From DATKZH01 sp964475955 (GTDB lineage Bacteria > Planctomycetota > Planctomycetia > Pirellulales > Thermoguttaceae), in NCBI GenBank assembly GCA_964475955.1, contig CAYYZY010000181.1:1-15991 (forward strand): DNA of 15,991 bases, read 5' to 3'. Of this stretch, positions 7,349-13,714 are shown in pieces. The notes under the pieces are model-generated. The model was not told the DNA's origin, searched no databases, and was given only the letters and a program-made list of their open reading frames with translations. A program made the position numbers and the translations under genes. Within the stretch, counting starts at the first letter, position 1. Each line of letters begins with the position of its first letter.

Positions 7349-8710
7349 ATGGACCGTTCGAAGCGCATGGGCGAGGGGAGCATCCCCCGCCTTCTGTTGA
7401 CGTTCTCCGCCCCGGCCATCGCGGGGATGATGGTCCAGGCCCTCTACAACCTGGTCGACCGCATCTTCGTCGGCCAGGCGGTGGGGACCTTGGGCATCGC
7501 GGGAATCGGCGTCTCCTTCCCGTTCATGCTGATCCTGCTGGCGTTCGGCATGTTGATCGGCTACGGGGGCACGGCCCTGGTCTCCATCCGGCTGGGCGAG
7601 CAGAAGAAGGACGAGGCCGAGCGCGTGCTGGGTAACGTCGCCGTGCTTTTGGCCGGCGCGGCCGTCCTGCTGACCACGCTGGGGCTCGCCCTGCTCGTGC
7701 CGCTTCTGAAGCTGTTCGGCGCCAGCGAGCAGATCCTCCCCTACGCCCGCGACTACCTGCAAATCATCGTGCTGGGCTGCGTGTTCCAGGTGATCGGTTT
7801 CGGGCTGAACGCGGTGATTCGCGGCGAGGGGAATCCGCGGATCGCCATGGTGACGATGCTCATCGGGGCGCTGGTGAACATGGTGCTCGACCCGCTCTTC
7901 CTGTTCGGGTTCGGCTGGGGGATGCGGGGGGCGGCCGCGGCGACCGTGATCGCCCAGGCGATTTCCGCCCTATGGGTGCTCAGCTATTTCCTGGGGCGCC
8001 GCAGCCTGCTCGGCCTTCACGTGCGGAACCTGCGGCTGCGGTGGTCGATCTGCGCGTCGATCCTGGCCATCGGGTCGCCCATCTTCGCCATGCAGATCGC
8101 CGGCAGCGCGCTCAATGCGATCATGAACCACCAGCTTCGCATCTACGGGGGCGACCTGGCGATCTCGGTCATGTGCATCATCCACGCCGTGGTGATGTTC
8201 ATCGCCATGCCGATCTTCGGCCTCAACCAGGGGGCGCAGCCGATCATCGGCTACAACTACGGGGCCCTGCGGTTCGACCGGGTGAAGCGGACGCTTCAGG
8301 CGGCCGTGCTGACGGCGACGGCGATCTGCACGGCCGGGTTCCTGGTGGTGATGCTTTTCCCCGCCCAGTTGATCTGGCTGTTCAACCGCGACGACCCGGC
8401 GCTGGCCGCTCTGGGCGTCCACGCCATGCGCCGGTGCCTGGTGATGCTTCCTCTGGTCGGGTTTCAGGTCGTCGGCTCCAGCTACTTCCAGGCGGTGGGC
8501 AAGCCCAAGCCGGCGATGCTGCTCAGCCTCTCCCGCCAAGTGCTCTTGTTGATCCCGGCCGTGCTGGTGCTCCCCCGTTTTTTCGGGCTCGACGGCGTGT
8601 GGGCGGCCCTGCCCACGGCCGACCTCCTCGCGTCGATCCTCACCGGGACTTGGCTCTTCCTGGAACTGCGTCACCTGAACCGGCGCCACGAGCAGTCGAC
8701 GCCCGGTTAG
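7349..8710 (+). CDS. MATE family efflux transporter, MepA-like
   Basis: 453 aa, the usual MATE length, with about twelve hydrophobic segments in two halves. It starts with the family pattern IPRLLLTFSAPAIAGMMVQ then ALYNLVDRIFVGQ. The centre has NAVIRGEGNPR and LIGALVNMVLDPLF, and the second half has FGLNQGAQPIIGYNYGA, typical of the MepA-like branch. It should export cationic drugs or metabolites across the inner membrane in exchange for Na+ or H+; the substrate cannot be read from sequence. The ATG at 7349 has only a weak AGG upstream. The frame stays open far upstream, but that stretch overlaps the preceding gene and is not MATE sequence. It converges on the SPFH gene with a 42-base gap and no visible terminator. 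Confidence 0.92.
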   Translation: MDRSKRMGEGSIPRLLLTFSAPAIAGMMVQALYNLVDRIFVGQAVGTLGIAGIGVSFPFMLILLAFGMLIGYGGTALVSIRLGEQKKDEAERVLGNVAVLLAGAAVLLTTLGLALLVPLLKLFGASEQILPYARDYLQIIVLGCVFQVIGFGLNAVIRGEGNPRIAMVTMLIGALVNMVLDPLFLFGFGWGMRGAAAATVIAQAISALWVLSYFLGRRSLLGLHVRNLRLRWSICASILAIGSPIFAMQIAGSALNAIMNHQLRIYGGDLAISVMCIIHAVVMFIAMPIFGLNQGAQPIIGYNYGALRFDRVKRTLQAAVLTATAICTAGFLVVMLFPAQLIWLFNRDDPALAALGVHAMRRCLVMLPLVGFQVVGSSYFQAVGKPKPAMLLSLSRQVLLLIPAVLVLPRFFGLDGVWAALPTADLLASILTGTWLFLELRHLNRRHEQSTPG

Positions 8711-8752
8711 GGGCTTCGTTCGCACCCTGCGCGCATGCTGTGAAGGAAGACT

Positions 8753-9322
8753 CTATTCCCGGCGGACGTTGATCAGCACCAGGCCAAGCGGGGCCAGCTC
8801 GGCGCCGATCGCACTTTGGAGCCGCTCGTAGTAGGCGTCGGTGCCGGGCTGCAACTGGCCCGACTCGATGGCGTCGAGCAGCCGGTCGAGCTGGGCGACG
8901 ATCACGTCCTCGGCGTGCCGCTTGATCTCGCCTTCGGAGAGGCCCAAGAGCCGGCGGGCGGCCGTCTCCATCAGCTCGGGCGTGGTCCCGATCGCCACGC
9001 TGAACATGCGGGGGAGCGGATCGTCGATCGTACGGCCCGAGGAGGTCTTCTGCCGCGACACCTCCAGCCGGAACGGCTCCAGCGCCAGCCAGCCGTAGTC
9101 CTGGAGCAAGGGAAGCACCAGAAGCGCACTCCCGTGAACGCACCGCGCGCCGCCCTCGGGGCCCGTCTTCCCGTAAACGACGAGGACCCGATTCGGCGGG
9201 CAGCGTTTGTACTGCTTCAGGAAGAGGGTCATGAACATAAACAACATCAGTGGAATCACAACAAGTGCGACCCCGAACAGCACGATCGGTGACAGTCCTG
9301 CATCTTGAGCGGCGATTAGCAC
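8753..9322 (-). CDS. short SPFH/flotillin-like membrane protein
   Basis: 189 aa. The order is an N-terminal membrane segment (residues about 10-35), then YKRCPPNRVLVVYGKTG, ARCVHGSALLVLPLLQDYG and FSVAIGTTPELMETAARRLL, and a close at LGLVLINVRRE. These match the N-terminal SPFH part of flotillins, which scaffold membrane microdomains. The protein stops where flotillins normally continue with LINVNITDI and a long coiled coil needed for oligomerisation, so it is either a stand-alone SPFH domain or a truncated gene. No coiled-coil half follows, since the MATE stop codon is only 42 bases further on. The start is GTG, chosen because a perfect AGGAGG lies 6 bases upstream. The gene directly follows a decayed FAH gene, whose end may have been replaced by this sequence. 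Confidence 0.8.
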   Translation of the reverse strand: MLIAAQDAGLSPIVLFGVALVVIPLMLFMFMTLFLKQYKRCPPNRVLVVYGKTGPEGGARCVHGSALLVLPLLQDYGWLALEPFRLEVSRQKTSSGRTIDDPLPRMFSVAIGTTPELMETAARRLLGLSEGEIKRHAEDVIVAQLDRLLDAIESGQLQPGTDAYYERLQSAIGAELAPLGLVLINVRRE

Positions 9323-9677
9323 GGCAGTCCTCCTTTCACGCGGGTAAGTGCTGCCCGGGCCTCGGGGTTCGCCGGGCCGCCTGGGCAGGCGGGCGTCACG
9401 ACGTTCAGGACGACTTGGGGCATGCCCGCAAGCGTGAGCATGGCACCCGAGCGGAGGATCTCCATGCGGACCTCCGTGGTCTCGGCGGGCGTCTTCATTG
9501 GCAGGAGGATGCAGGGCCCCAGCGCGCAGCACCCGTCGTACACCTTCGCCTGCGGGAGGTAGAGGGGGTTTTGGCCCTCGATGTCCCGGGAGCTCATGTC
9601 GTTGCCGACGGTGTAGCCGACGATCCGTCCGCCTCGAGCATGGGCCCGCGCGTCGTTTGGTACAGCTTGAGCGTCAT
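9323..9677 (-). pseudogene. decayed fumarylacetoacetate hydrolase (FAH) family gene
   Basis: A plausible original start at 9677 (preceded by GAAGG) reads MTLKLYQTTRGPMLEADG and then stops soon after. In a different frame, immediately following, comes GGRIVGYTVGND then MSSRDIEGQNPLYLPQAKVY and DGCCALGPCILLP, the core signature of FAH-family hydrolases/isomerases (C-C bond hydrolysis or decarboxylation with a divalent metal). Intact relatives are around 300 aa. Here roughly the middle 150 codons are missing between the two parts, the reading frame is shifted, and the C-terminal third (after about 9440) has no FAH resemblance. This is a deletion-derived pseudogene; the size of the loss is estimated from family knowledge. 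Confidence 0.7.
9329..9334 (-). promoter_or_regulatory. ribosome binding site AGGAGG fixing a GTG start
   Basis: AGGAGG on the minus strand, 6 bases before the GTG at 9322. It rules out longer starts in the same frame, which would run into the FAH remnant. Confidence 0.75.
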
Positions 9678-9771
9678 GCCTTCGACCCCCGTCGCCGGCC
9701 CGTGATCACCTTCGATGGCATCTCAGTCTAGCAGATTGCGTGGGGAGCCGGGAGTCGGGAGAGGAGAGTGC

Positions 9772-9792
9772 GTGGTGAGTGGTGAGTGGTGA
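9772..9792 (+). repeat. three tandem copies of GTGGTGA
   Basis: A perfect 7-base unit repeated three times in the gap upstream of the DUF4253 gene, inside a purine-rich stretch (about 9740-9800). It is a likely slippage-prone microsatellite with no evident function. Confidence 0.8.
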
Positions 9793-9862
9793 GAGAGGAC
9801 GTTGCGCGACGCGCAGCCACATGGGGCGCCGCTGTCCGCCCTTCATCCTTCCCTTGTTCCCG

Positions 9863-9890
9863 TTGACGGGCGGTCGGCGTTGCGTAGAAT
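9863..9890 (+). promoter_or_regulatory. sigma70-like promoter for the DUF4253 gene
   Basis: TTGACG (9863-9868), a 16-base spacer and TAGAAT (9885-9890) predict a start near 9897 and a leader of about 48 bases before the ATG at 9945. Both hexamers are close to consensus. Confidence 0.7.
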
Positions 9891-9944
9891 CTCGCCAGAA
9901 GTCTCTTTGTCGACGAGCCGTCAGCCTGCGAAGGAGTCTGGGTA

Positions 9945-10748
9945 ATGAGCACGCCTGAGGAGGAGCGACAACAGGCCCACGCCCTCGGTCTCGATGACCA
10001 GGTGCTGGAGGTCATCCAGGCGGCGGTTTCTTCGCCGCTTGCGCCCTTGACGTTGCGGTCGGGGGCCCTGGACGAGGAGTTCGACGAGCCCCGGTTCACC
10101 GGCCGCGTCGAGCCGAGCGAGCACGAGGGCGAGGTGACGCTTGCGCTCGACGTGCTCTCGGCCATTGTGCCGCGGGACGAAGGCTTCGAGATCGTCGCCT
10201 CGCTCCAGCGCCGGCTCCGACCCCTCGGCTGCCAGGCCCTGGTGGCCGCCGACGAGGGCCACGCCGACTGGTCCCAGATATTCGACCTCGGCGTCACCGA
10301 CGCGGACGAGCAGTACGGCGACAAGTCGCTGGTCGTCTTCTTCCAAGCTCCCGACGCGGCCCCCCTGCTCTGGGTGCGGCAGACCAACGGCGTCAATTGC
10401 GACGTCTACACCCGCGACTGCATCGACCAGCTCGACGAGTGGGCCGAGCGGTGCTCCCTGGCCGTGCTGGGGGCCGGCTGGGACTGGGTCGAGCTGGAAT
10501 TCGACACGCTGCCCGACGACCTTCAGGGCTTCGCCGAAGAAATCGTCGAGTTCTGTCCCGACACGGTCGACCAGGGCGTCGTCAAGGCCCCGCCCGAGCA
10601 TCTGGCGGGCAAGTCCGGGGAGGAGATGTCGGAAGAGGAGATGGAGGAGATGATGGAATTCATGGAGGAGGCGATCGAGGATCAGGACGCCGCCGACCTG
10701 GCCGACTACCTCGCCCGCGAGAAGCGGCTGTACTTGTGGTGGGACTAG
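9945..10748 (+). CDS. DUF4253 domain protein
   Basis: 267 aa, soluble, no signal peptide. The C-terminal two-thirds match DUF4253: QTNGVNCDVYTRDCIDQL (about 147-163), LAVLGAGWDWVELEF (172-186), and FAEEIVEFCPDTVDQG (196-211). Family members are widespread and uncharacterised. Residues about 226-248 are an acidic helix (EEMSEEEMEEMMEFMEEAIE), followed by a tail ending YLWWD. The first 60 residues are acidic and variable. AAGGAG lies 11 bases before the ATG and a good promoter lies upstream, so it is probably a single-gene unit. No function can be assigned beyond the family. Confidence 0.85.
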   Translation: MSTPEEERQQAHALGLDDQVLEVIQAAVSSPLAPLTLRSGALDEEFDEPRFTGRVEPSEHEGEVTLALDVLSAIVPRDEGFEIVASLQRRLRPLGCQALVAADEGHADWSQIFDLGVTDADEQYGDKSLVVFFQAPDAAPLLWVRQTNGVNCDVYTRDCIDQLDEWAERCSLAVLGAGWDWVELEFDTLPDDLQGFAEEIVEFCPDTVDQGVVKAPPEHLAGKSGEEMSEEEMEEMMEFMEEAIEDQDAADLADYLAREKRLYLWWD

Positions 10749-10794
10749 CCCGCATCTCTCACCAGCCACACCAACCCGAAGCGCAAGTCTGTAG

Positions 10795-10855
10795 GCGTGC
10801 TTGCACGCACGCCGGAAAACCGTGGTCGCCGCATGGATGCAAGCACCCACCCTCC
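10795..10855. repeat. pair of inverted REP-like palindromes
   Basis: GCGTGCTTGCACGC (10795-10808) is a perfect palindrome preceded by AAGTCTGTAG. About 25 bases on, GATGCAAGCACCCACCCT (from 10836) is a degenerate copy in the opposite orientation. The pair resembles the copies around the transposase at 11494 and 12212, so this is probably a REP doublet mobilised by that enzyme. Confidence 0.65.
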
Positions 10856-10894
10856 CGGTGAGGTCGGTCGTGATGCGTTTCGAGGCGGAAATGC

Positions 10895-11368
10895 TCAGCG
10901 GGGGCCGGCGGCCTGGACGACCATTTCCAGCAGTTCGAACGTGATGCCGTGCCGCGCGAAGACCGGATGGCTGGGCGGCTCGCCGGGTGCCGTGGTGAAT
11001 CCCAGGCGGCGGTAGAAACCGGCCGATGTGTTCCGGGCCACGGTGTGTATCCCTCCGCCACCCCGCTCGCCGACCGTCGCGATCAACCGGCGGACCAACT
11101 CGCGCCCGGCGCCGCGCGATTGAGCCTCCGGCCTGACCGCAAGGTGGCGGAGCTCGATCTCCGTCGGCGCGGCCCAGATCGCCACCAGGCCGCCGACCAG
11201 CCGCCCGTCGACCTTGGCGACGAGCTCCAGGCACTCGCCGTCGAGATGGAACGCCTCGCGCGTGTCCCTCGGCAGGCCGAGCGGCTCCCAAAGGACTTCC
11301 CACAGGAGGGCGTCGAGCCCGCGGGAGTCCGCCTCGGAAGCAACGCATTCAACGGCGAGATGGTCCAT
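10895..11368 (-). CDS. GNAT family N-acetyltransferase
   Basis: 157 aa, a usual single-domain GNAT size. Motif A, IELRHLAVRPEAQSRGAGRE (residues 71-90), holds the acetyl-CoA pyrophosphate loop QSRGAG. Motif B, NTSAGFYRRLGF (113-124), is also clear. It transfers acetyl from acetyl-CoA to an unknown amine. The ATG at 11368 has only a weak purine-rich upstream region. It sits 54 bases after the stop of a rhomboid-like remnant on the same strand, so it was probably the second gene of a pair before that neighbour was lost. The transposase frame overlaps its first 286 bases, which is likely an accident of read-through. Confidence 0.88.
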   Translation of the reverse strand: MDHLAVECVASEADSRGLDALLWEVLWEPLGLPRDTREAFHLDGECLELVAKVDGRLVGGLVAIWAAPTEIELRHLAVRPEAQSRGAGRELVRRLIATVGERGGGGIHTVARNTSAGFYRRLGFTTAPGEPPSHPVFARHGITFELLEMVVQAAGPR

Positions 11369-12135
11369 GGTCGGTCTCGTCGGTTACGTCGTGCCGCCGC
11401 GCGCGACCGCGCTTTTCGCCGGTCATTTGCGCCGCCACACCACCCACGCCAGGAAGCCCACCGCCGCGCCGCCCAGGTGGGCCAGCGCGAAGTCTGTAGG
11501 GTGCGTGCTTGCACGCACGCGCACCTCCCCTCCGCAGCCCCACCGGCCTGGCACGCACCGGCCCTCGCCTGCCACTCGATCCATCCGCCCGGCGGTTCCC
11601 AATCGCGAAGGTTCTGCGGCTCTTCCGCGCCCCAATTCTCATCGTATTCGCCAAGCCGCACGTACTTGACGAACGTCGAATACGGCCACTCGCGCGGAGC
11701 GCAGGCAAGCCCGTGCTTCACGGGGTTGTAGTGGATGTAGTCGAGATGCTGTTTCCAGTCTTCCTCGTCACGGATTGTATGCTCCCAGCTTCGCCGCTGC
11801 CAGACCGCATGCTCGGCGCGCCGCTTGCGCGACGCGCATCGCGGCGGCTCCTCGTAGCCCGCGGCCAAAAGCGATCGCGTGAACCGGCTCTTCGCCAATC
11901 GCCATCGCGTGCTGTAGTCGTCGTCGCCGGAAGGCAGCTTCCACAAAGTGTGGAGGTGGTCGGGCAGAAGTACCATGGCGAGGATATCGAAGGGCCGCTC
12001 CGCCTGGGTGCGCCGTAACGCGTCGCGCAACAGCGGGCGGGCAGCGTCCGAAATCAAGATGGGCCGGCGCTGGTGCGTGACGACCGCGAAGAAGTAAACG
12101 CCGCCCGGAGTTCGCCATCGGCGGCACCAGCTCAT
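11083..12135 (-). CDS. REP-associated tyrosine transposase (RAYT), 3' end run-on
   Basis: A Y1/HUH transposase of the IS200-like TnpA_REP family, which nicks and moves REP hairpins as single strands. The start MSWCRRWRTPGGVYFFAVV is typical. The metal-binding motif is H60-L-H62 in MVLLPDHLHTLWKLP. The catalytic-tyrosine segment is Y133IHYNPVKHGL, followed by WPYSTFVKYVRLG. The family core ends near residue 188 (about 11572). The frame then continues with no stop through the left REP, the rhomboid remnant and the start of the GNAT gene, giving 350 residues instead of the usual 170-230. The true stop seems to have been lost at the 3' junction. The ATG at 12135 has a poor ribosome binding site, but it fits the family N-terminus better than the in-frame ATG at 12225, which reads through REP sequence. 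Confidence 0.8.
   Translation of the reverse strand: MSWCRRWRTPGGVYFFAVVTHQRRPILISDAARPLLRDALRRTQAERPFDILAMVLLPDHLHTLWKLPSGDDDYSTRWRLAKSRFTRSLLAAGYEEPPRCASRKRRAEHAVWQRRSWEHTIRDEEDWKQHLDYIHYNPVKHGLACAPREWPYSTFVKYVRLGEYDENWGAEEPQNLRDWEPPGGWIEWQARAGACQAGGAAEGRCACVQARTLQTSRWPTWAARRWASWRGWCGGANDRRKARSRAAARRNRRDRPWTISPLNALLPRRTPAGSTPSCGKSFGSRSACRGTRARRSISTASAWSSSPRSTGGWSAAWWRSGPRRRRSSSATLRSGRRLNRAAPGASWSAG
11423..11494 (-). pseudogene. C-terminal remnant of a rhomboid protease gene
   Basis: The last 23 codons before a TGA read DFALAHLGGAAVGFLAWVVW then RRK. AHLGGAxxGFL followed by a hydrophobic run and a basic end matches the last catalytic helix of rhomboid proteases, including the active-site His. 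The frame upstream runs straight into the REP palindrome at 11501-11518. No GxSG serine helix or other rhomboid sequence is found on either side of the transposase. It was probably broken by insertion of the REP-transposase unit with deletion of the 5' part. The call rests on a short stretch. Confidence 0.5.
11494..11521 (+). repeat. REP palindrome, left copy flanking the transposase
   Basis: GTGCGTGCTTGCACGCAC at 11501-11518 is a perfect 18-base palindrome. The flank CTGTAGG on its left gives it direction. It is in inverted orientation to the copy at 12212-12229 on the other side of the transposase gene. Confidence 0.8.
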
Positions 12136-12170
12136 GGGGCAGTCTCGTGTACCGGTGAAGCAATCGGGGC

Positions 12171-12229
12171 AAGTGCGTGCGTGCAAGTACAGATAGTACG
12201 GAATAGGACGCGTGCGTGCAAGCACGCAC
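12171..12229 (-). repeat. REP palindromes, right side of the transposase
   Basis: GTGCGTGCAAGCACGCAC (12212-12229) is a perfect palindrome in reverse orientation to the copy at 11501. A degenerate copy, GTGCGTGCGTGCAAGTAC, precedes it at 12173-12190. Together they form an inverted doublet at the 5' side of the transposase gene. Confidence 0.75.
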
Positions 12230-12233
12230 CCTA

Positions 12234-12272
12234 CTTGCTGCGACGGGGGTGGCCGGGGTCGAGCGCAGCAAG
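12234..12272. repeat. 9-bp inverted repeat beside the REP
   Basis: CTTGCTGCG (12234-12242) and CGCAGCAAG (12264-12272) pair perfectly across 21 bases. They lie between the REP and the stop codon of the CPBP gene. There is no T-tract. It could be the outer part of the mobile unit or a weak transcription end for the operon to its right. Confidence 0.6.
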
Positions 12273-12275
12273 CCC

Positions 12276-12923
12276 TTACGGCTCCGCGTGGTCCCCGTTA
12301 CGATCGGCGTCTTCACCCTCCGGCACGTCGGCCGATGGGCGAGGACGGACCTTCACCAGGTAGACCAGCGCGAGAAAGTCGTACACCGCGTGCGCCGTGA
12401 CGGGAACCAGCAGGTTGCCGGTGGCGATCCAGATCCAACCCAGGTACACCCCCATCAGCCCGGCCAGCACCACGTAGCTGGGCGTAATCGCATGCGCCAG
12501 GCCAAACAGCAGCGACGCCGCGGCCAGCCCGACCCACACGCCGGACGGCCCGCCGACCGCCCGGGCCGCCCACTCCTGGATCACGCCGCGGAAAAGCATC
12601 TCTTCGCCGAGGCCGGCCAGGATGGAGATCGCGGCCAGGTCGATCACCCGGCAATCGCGAAACAGCGGCACCAGGAGCCCGTCGACCACGCGCAATACGT
12701 CGGAGAAGGGCCACACGGGAAGCCGCATCGTCAACCCCAGCAGCCCGAGCATGGGGAGACCGAACAAGGCGCCCCAGCCGATCGCGGCGGGCGTGTAGCG
12801 GAAGGTCGCCAGGGCCGGGCAATTCAGCCACCAGCCCAGCGCCAAGGCCGCTACGCCGAGCCCCCCTTCGAAGATGACCGCCAGGAGCACGAGGCGCTCG
12901 CGTGGGGGCAAGTGATCGTCCAT
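12276..12923 (-). CDS. CPBP family intramembrane metalloprotease
   Basis: 215 aa with about six to seven hydrophobic segments. All family motifs are present: E107-E108-M-L-F-R112, F140-G-L-A-H144, and H178-A-V-Y-D182. These residues bind zinc and form the active site of CPBP (Rce1-like/Abi) proteases in the inner membrane. Bacterial members have varied, mostly unknown substrates, including roles in bacteriocin immunity. The C-terminal tail (from about 190) is charged and probably cytoplasmic. The ATG at 12923 has AGGTGGGCGC just upstream. It begins 8 bases after the stop of the DoxX-like gene, so the two form an operon. Confidence 0.9.
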   Translation of the reverse strand: MDDHLPPRERLVLLAVIFEGGLGVAALALGWWLNCPALATFRYTPAAIGWGALFGLPMLGLLGLTMRLPVWPFSDVLRVVDGLLVPLFRDCRVIDLAAISILAGLGEEMLFRGVIQEWAARAVGGPSGVWVGLAAASLLFGLAHAITPSYVVLAGLMGVYLGWIWIATGNLLVPVTAHAVYDFLALVYLVKVRPRPSADVPEGEDADRNGDHAEP

Positions 12924-12931
12924 GCGCCCAC

Positions 12932-13390
12932 CTACGCCTTCTTCTCCTCCTTCTTCTTCTTCCTGCCGCTCATCAACAGGTCGAGGCTGAACCCGCCGGA
13001 ACCGAAACCCAGCACCAACAGCAGCCCGCCCAGCAGGCCCAGGTTCTGAAGGCAATGCGTGATCTCCTCGGCCCGGGCCACGTACTCCGCTACCGGCATC
13101 AAGGAGACCCAACTCCAGTCGCTGTAGATGCAGGTGTCGGGCACGAGGAAGAGGATCAACAGGAAGGCCCCCAGGCGCCCCTTGAGGCCGACGATCAACA
13201 GGAGCCCGCCCACCACCAGGCAGAACACCTCGAAGATCAGCAGGGGGACCACGAACCGCACCCCGAGCGCCGAAATCGCCTCGCGGTGGGCCTGCCAGGC
13301 GAGAATCGTGTGCATCCCGTTCCAAAGGAAGAACAGGCTCAGGAGCACCCGGGCCAACAGAACGGAGACGTGTTGAAGCAGCGTGCGCAT
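12932..13390 (-). CDS. DoxX-like membrane protein
   Basis: 152 aa with four predicted membrane segments in the DoxX pattern: LLARVLLSLFFLWNGMHTI at the N-terminus, VVPLLIFEVFCLVVGGLLLI, LGAFLLILFLVPDTCIY, and LGLLGGLLLVLGFGSGGF. The tail is very basic (RKKKKEEKKA) and probably cytoplasmic. DoxX relatives are small quinone- or redox-linked membrane proteins, but most, like this one, have no defined reaction. The ATG at 13390 is fixed by GGAGGAG 3 bases before it; longer in-frame starts read through the untranslated leader. It is the first gene of a pair with the CPBP protease. Confidence 0.82.
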   Translation of the reverse strand: MRTLLQHVSVLLARVLLSLFFLWNGMHTILAWQAHREAISALGVRFVVPLLIFEVFCLVVGGLLLIVGLKGRLGAFLLILFLVPDTCIYSDWSWVSLMPVAEYVARAEEITHCLQNLGLLGGLLLVLGFGSGGFSLDLLMSGRKKKKEEKKA

Positions 13391-13714
13391 GGCTCCTCCC
13401 CCCAGGTTTCTCGATGCCCCGTACTTACGGACAGACGGCTCAACCTCCCCCAACACCGCGCCGCGGTTGCCGGCGCCAACGCGGCGGTGCCCGTCAATAT
13501 ACTCCAACTCCCCGCGCGTTGGAATCCGCTCCCCGACCACCGGCCGACGGAATCGCGAGCCCGCGACCCTCCACGCAAAACTACCACCACGGGAGGGCAA
13601 GACCCGCGCATTCGCCGAGATGGCGGCGGACTTCGGCAGCGTGCAGTAATGGTACGCTTCGGCCCGGGTGGCAGGAAAAAGAGCGCAATAGGCGGGCGGT
13701 TCGCGCACGAGCGG
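13391..13714. other. gap between AlbA_2 locus and DoxX-CPBP operon
   Basis: Besides the candidate promoter at 13496-13524, it holds only a short TTTTT run after the AlbA_2 stop, without a convincing stem. No gene, RNA or repeat was recognised. Base composition returns to GC-rich here. Confidence 0.5.
13496..13524 (-). promoter_or_regulatory. candidate promoter of the DoxX-CPBP operon
   Basis: On the minus strand TTCCAA (13524-13519), a 17-base spacer and TATATT (13501-13496) predict a start near 13489 and a leader of about 100 bases. The -10 is good and the -35 weak. Confidence 0.4.

Noticed and set aside
10795..12234. A CRISPR array from the repeated GCGTGC-type palindromes
   Set aside because: Only a few copies, irregularly spaced, in both orientations and associated with a transposase.
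12276..13708. Longer upstream starts for the CPBP and DoxX genes
   Set aside because: The extra residues read through a neighbouring gene or the leader; the inner ATGs have good ribosome binding sites and match the family N-termini.
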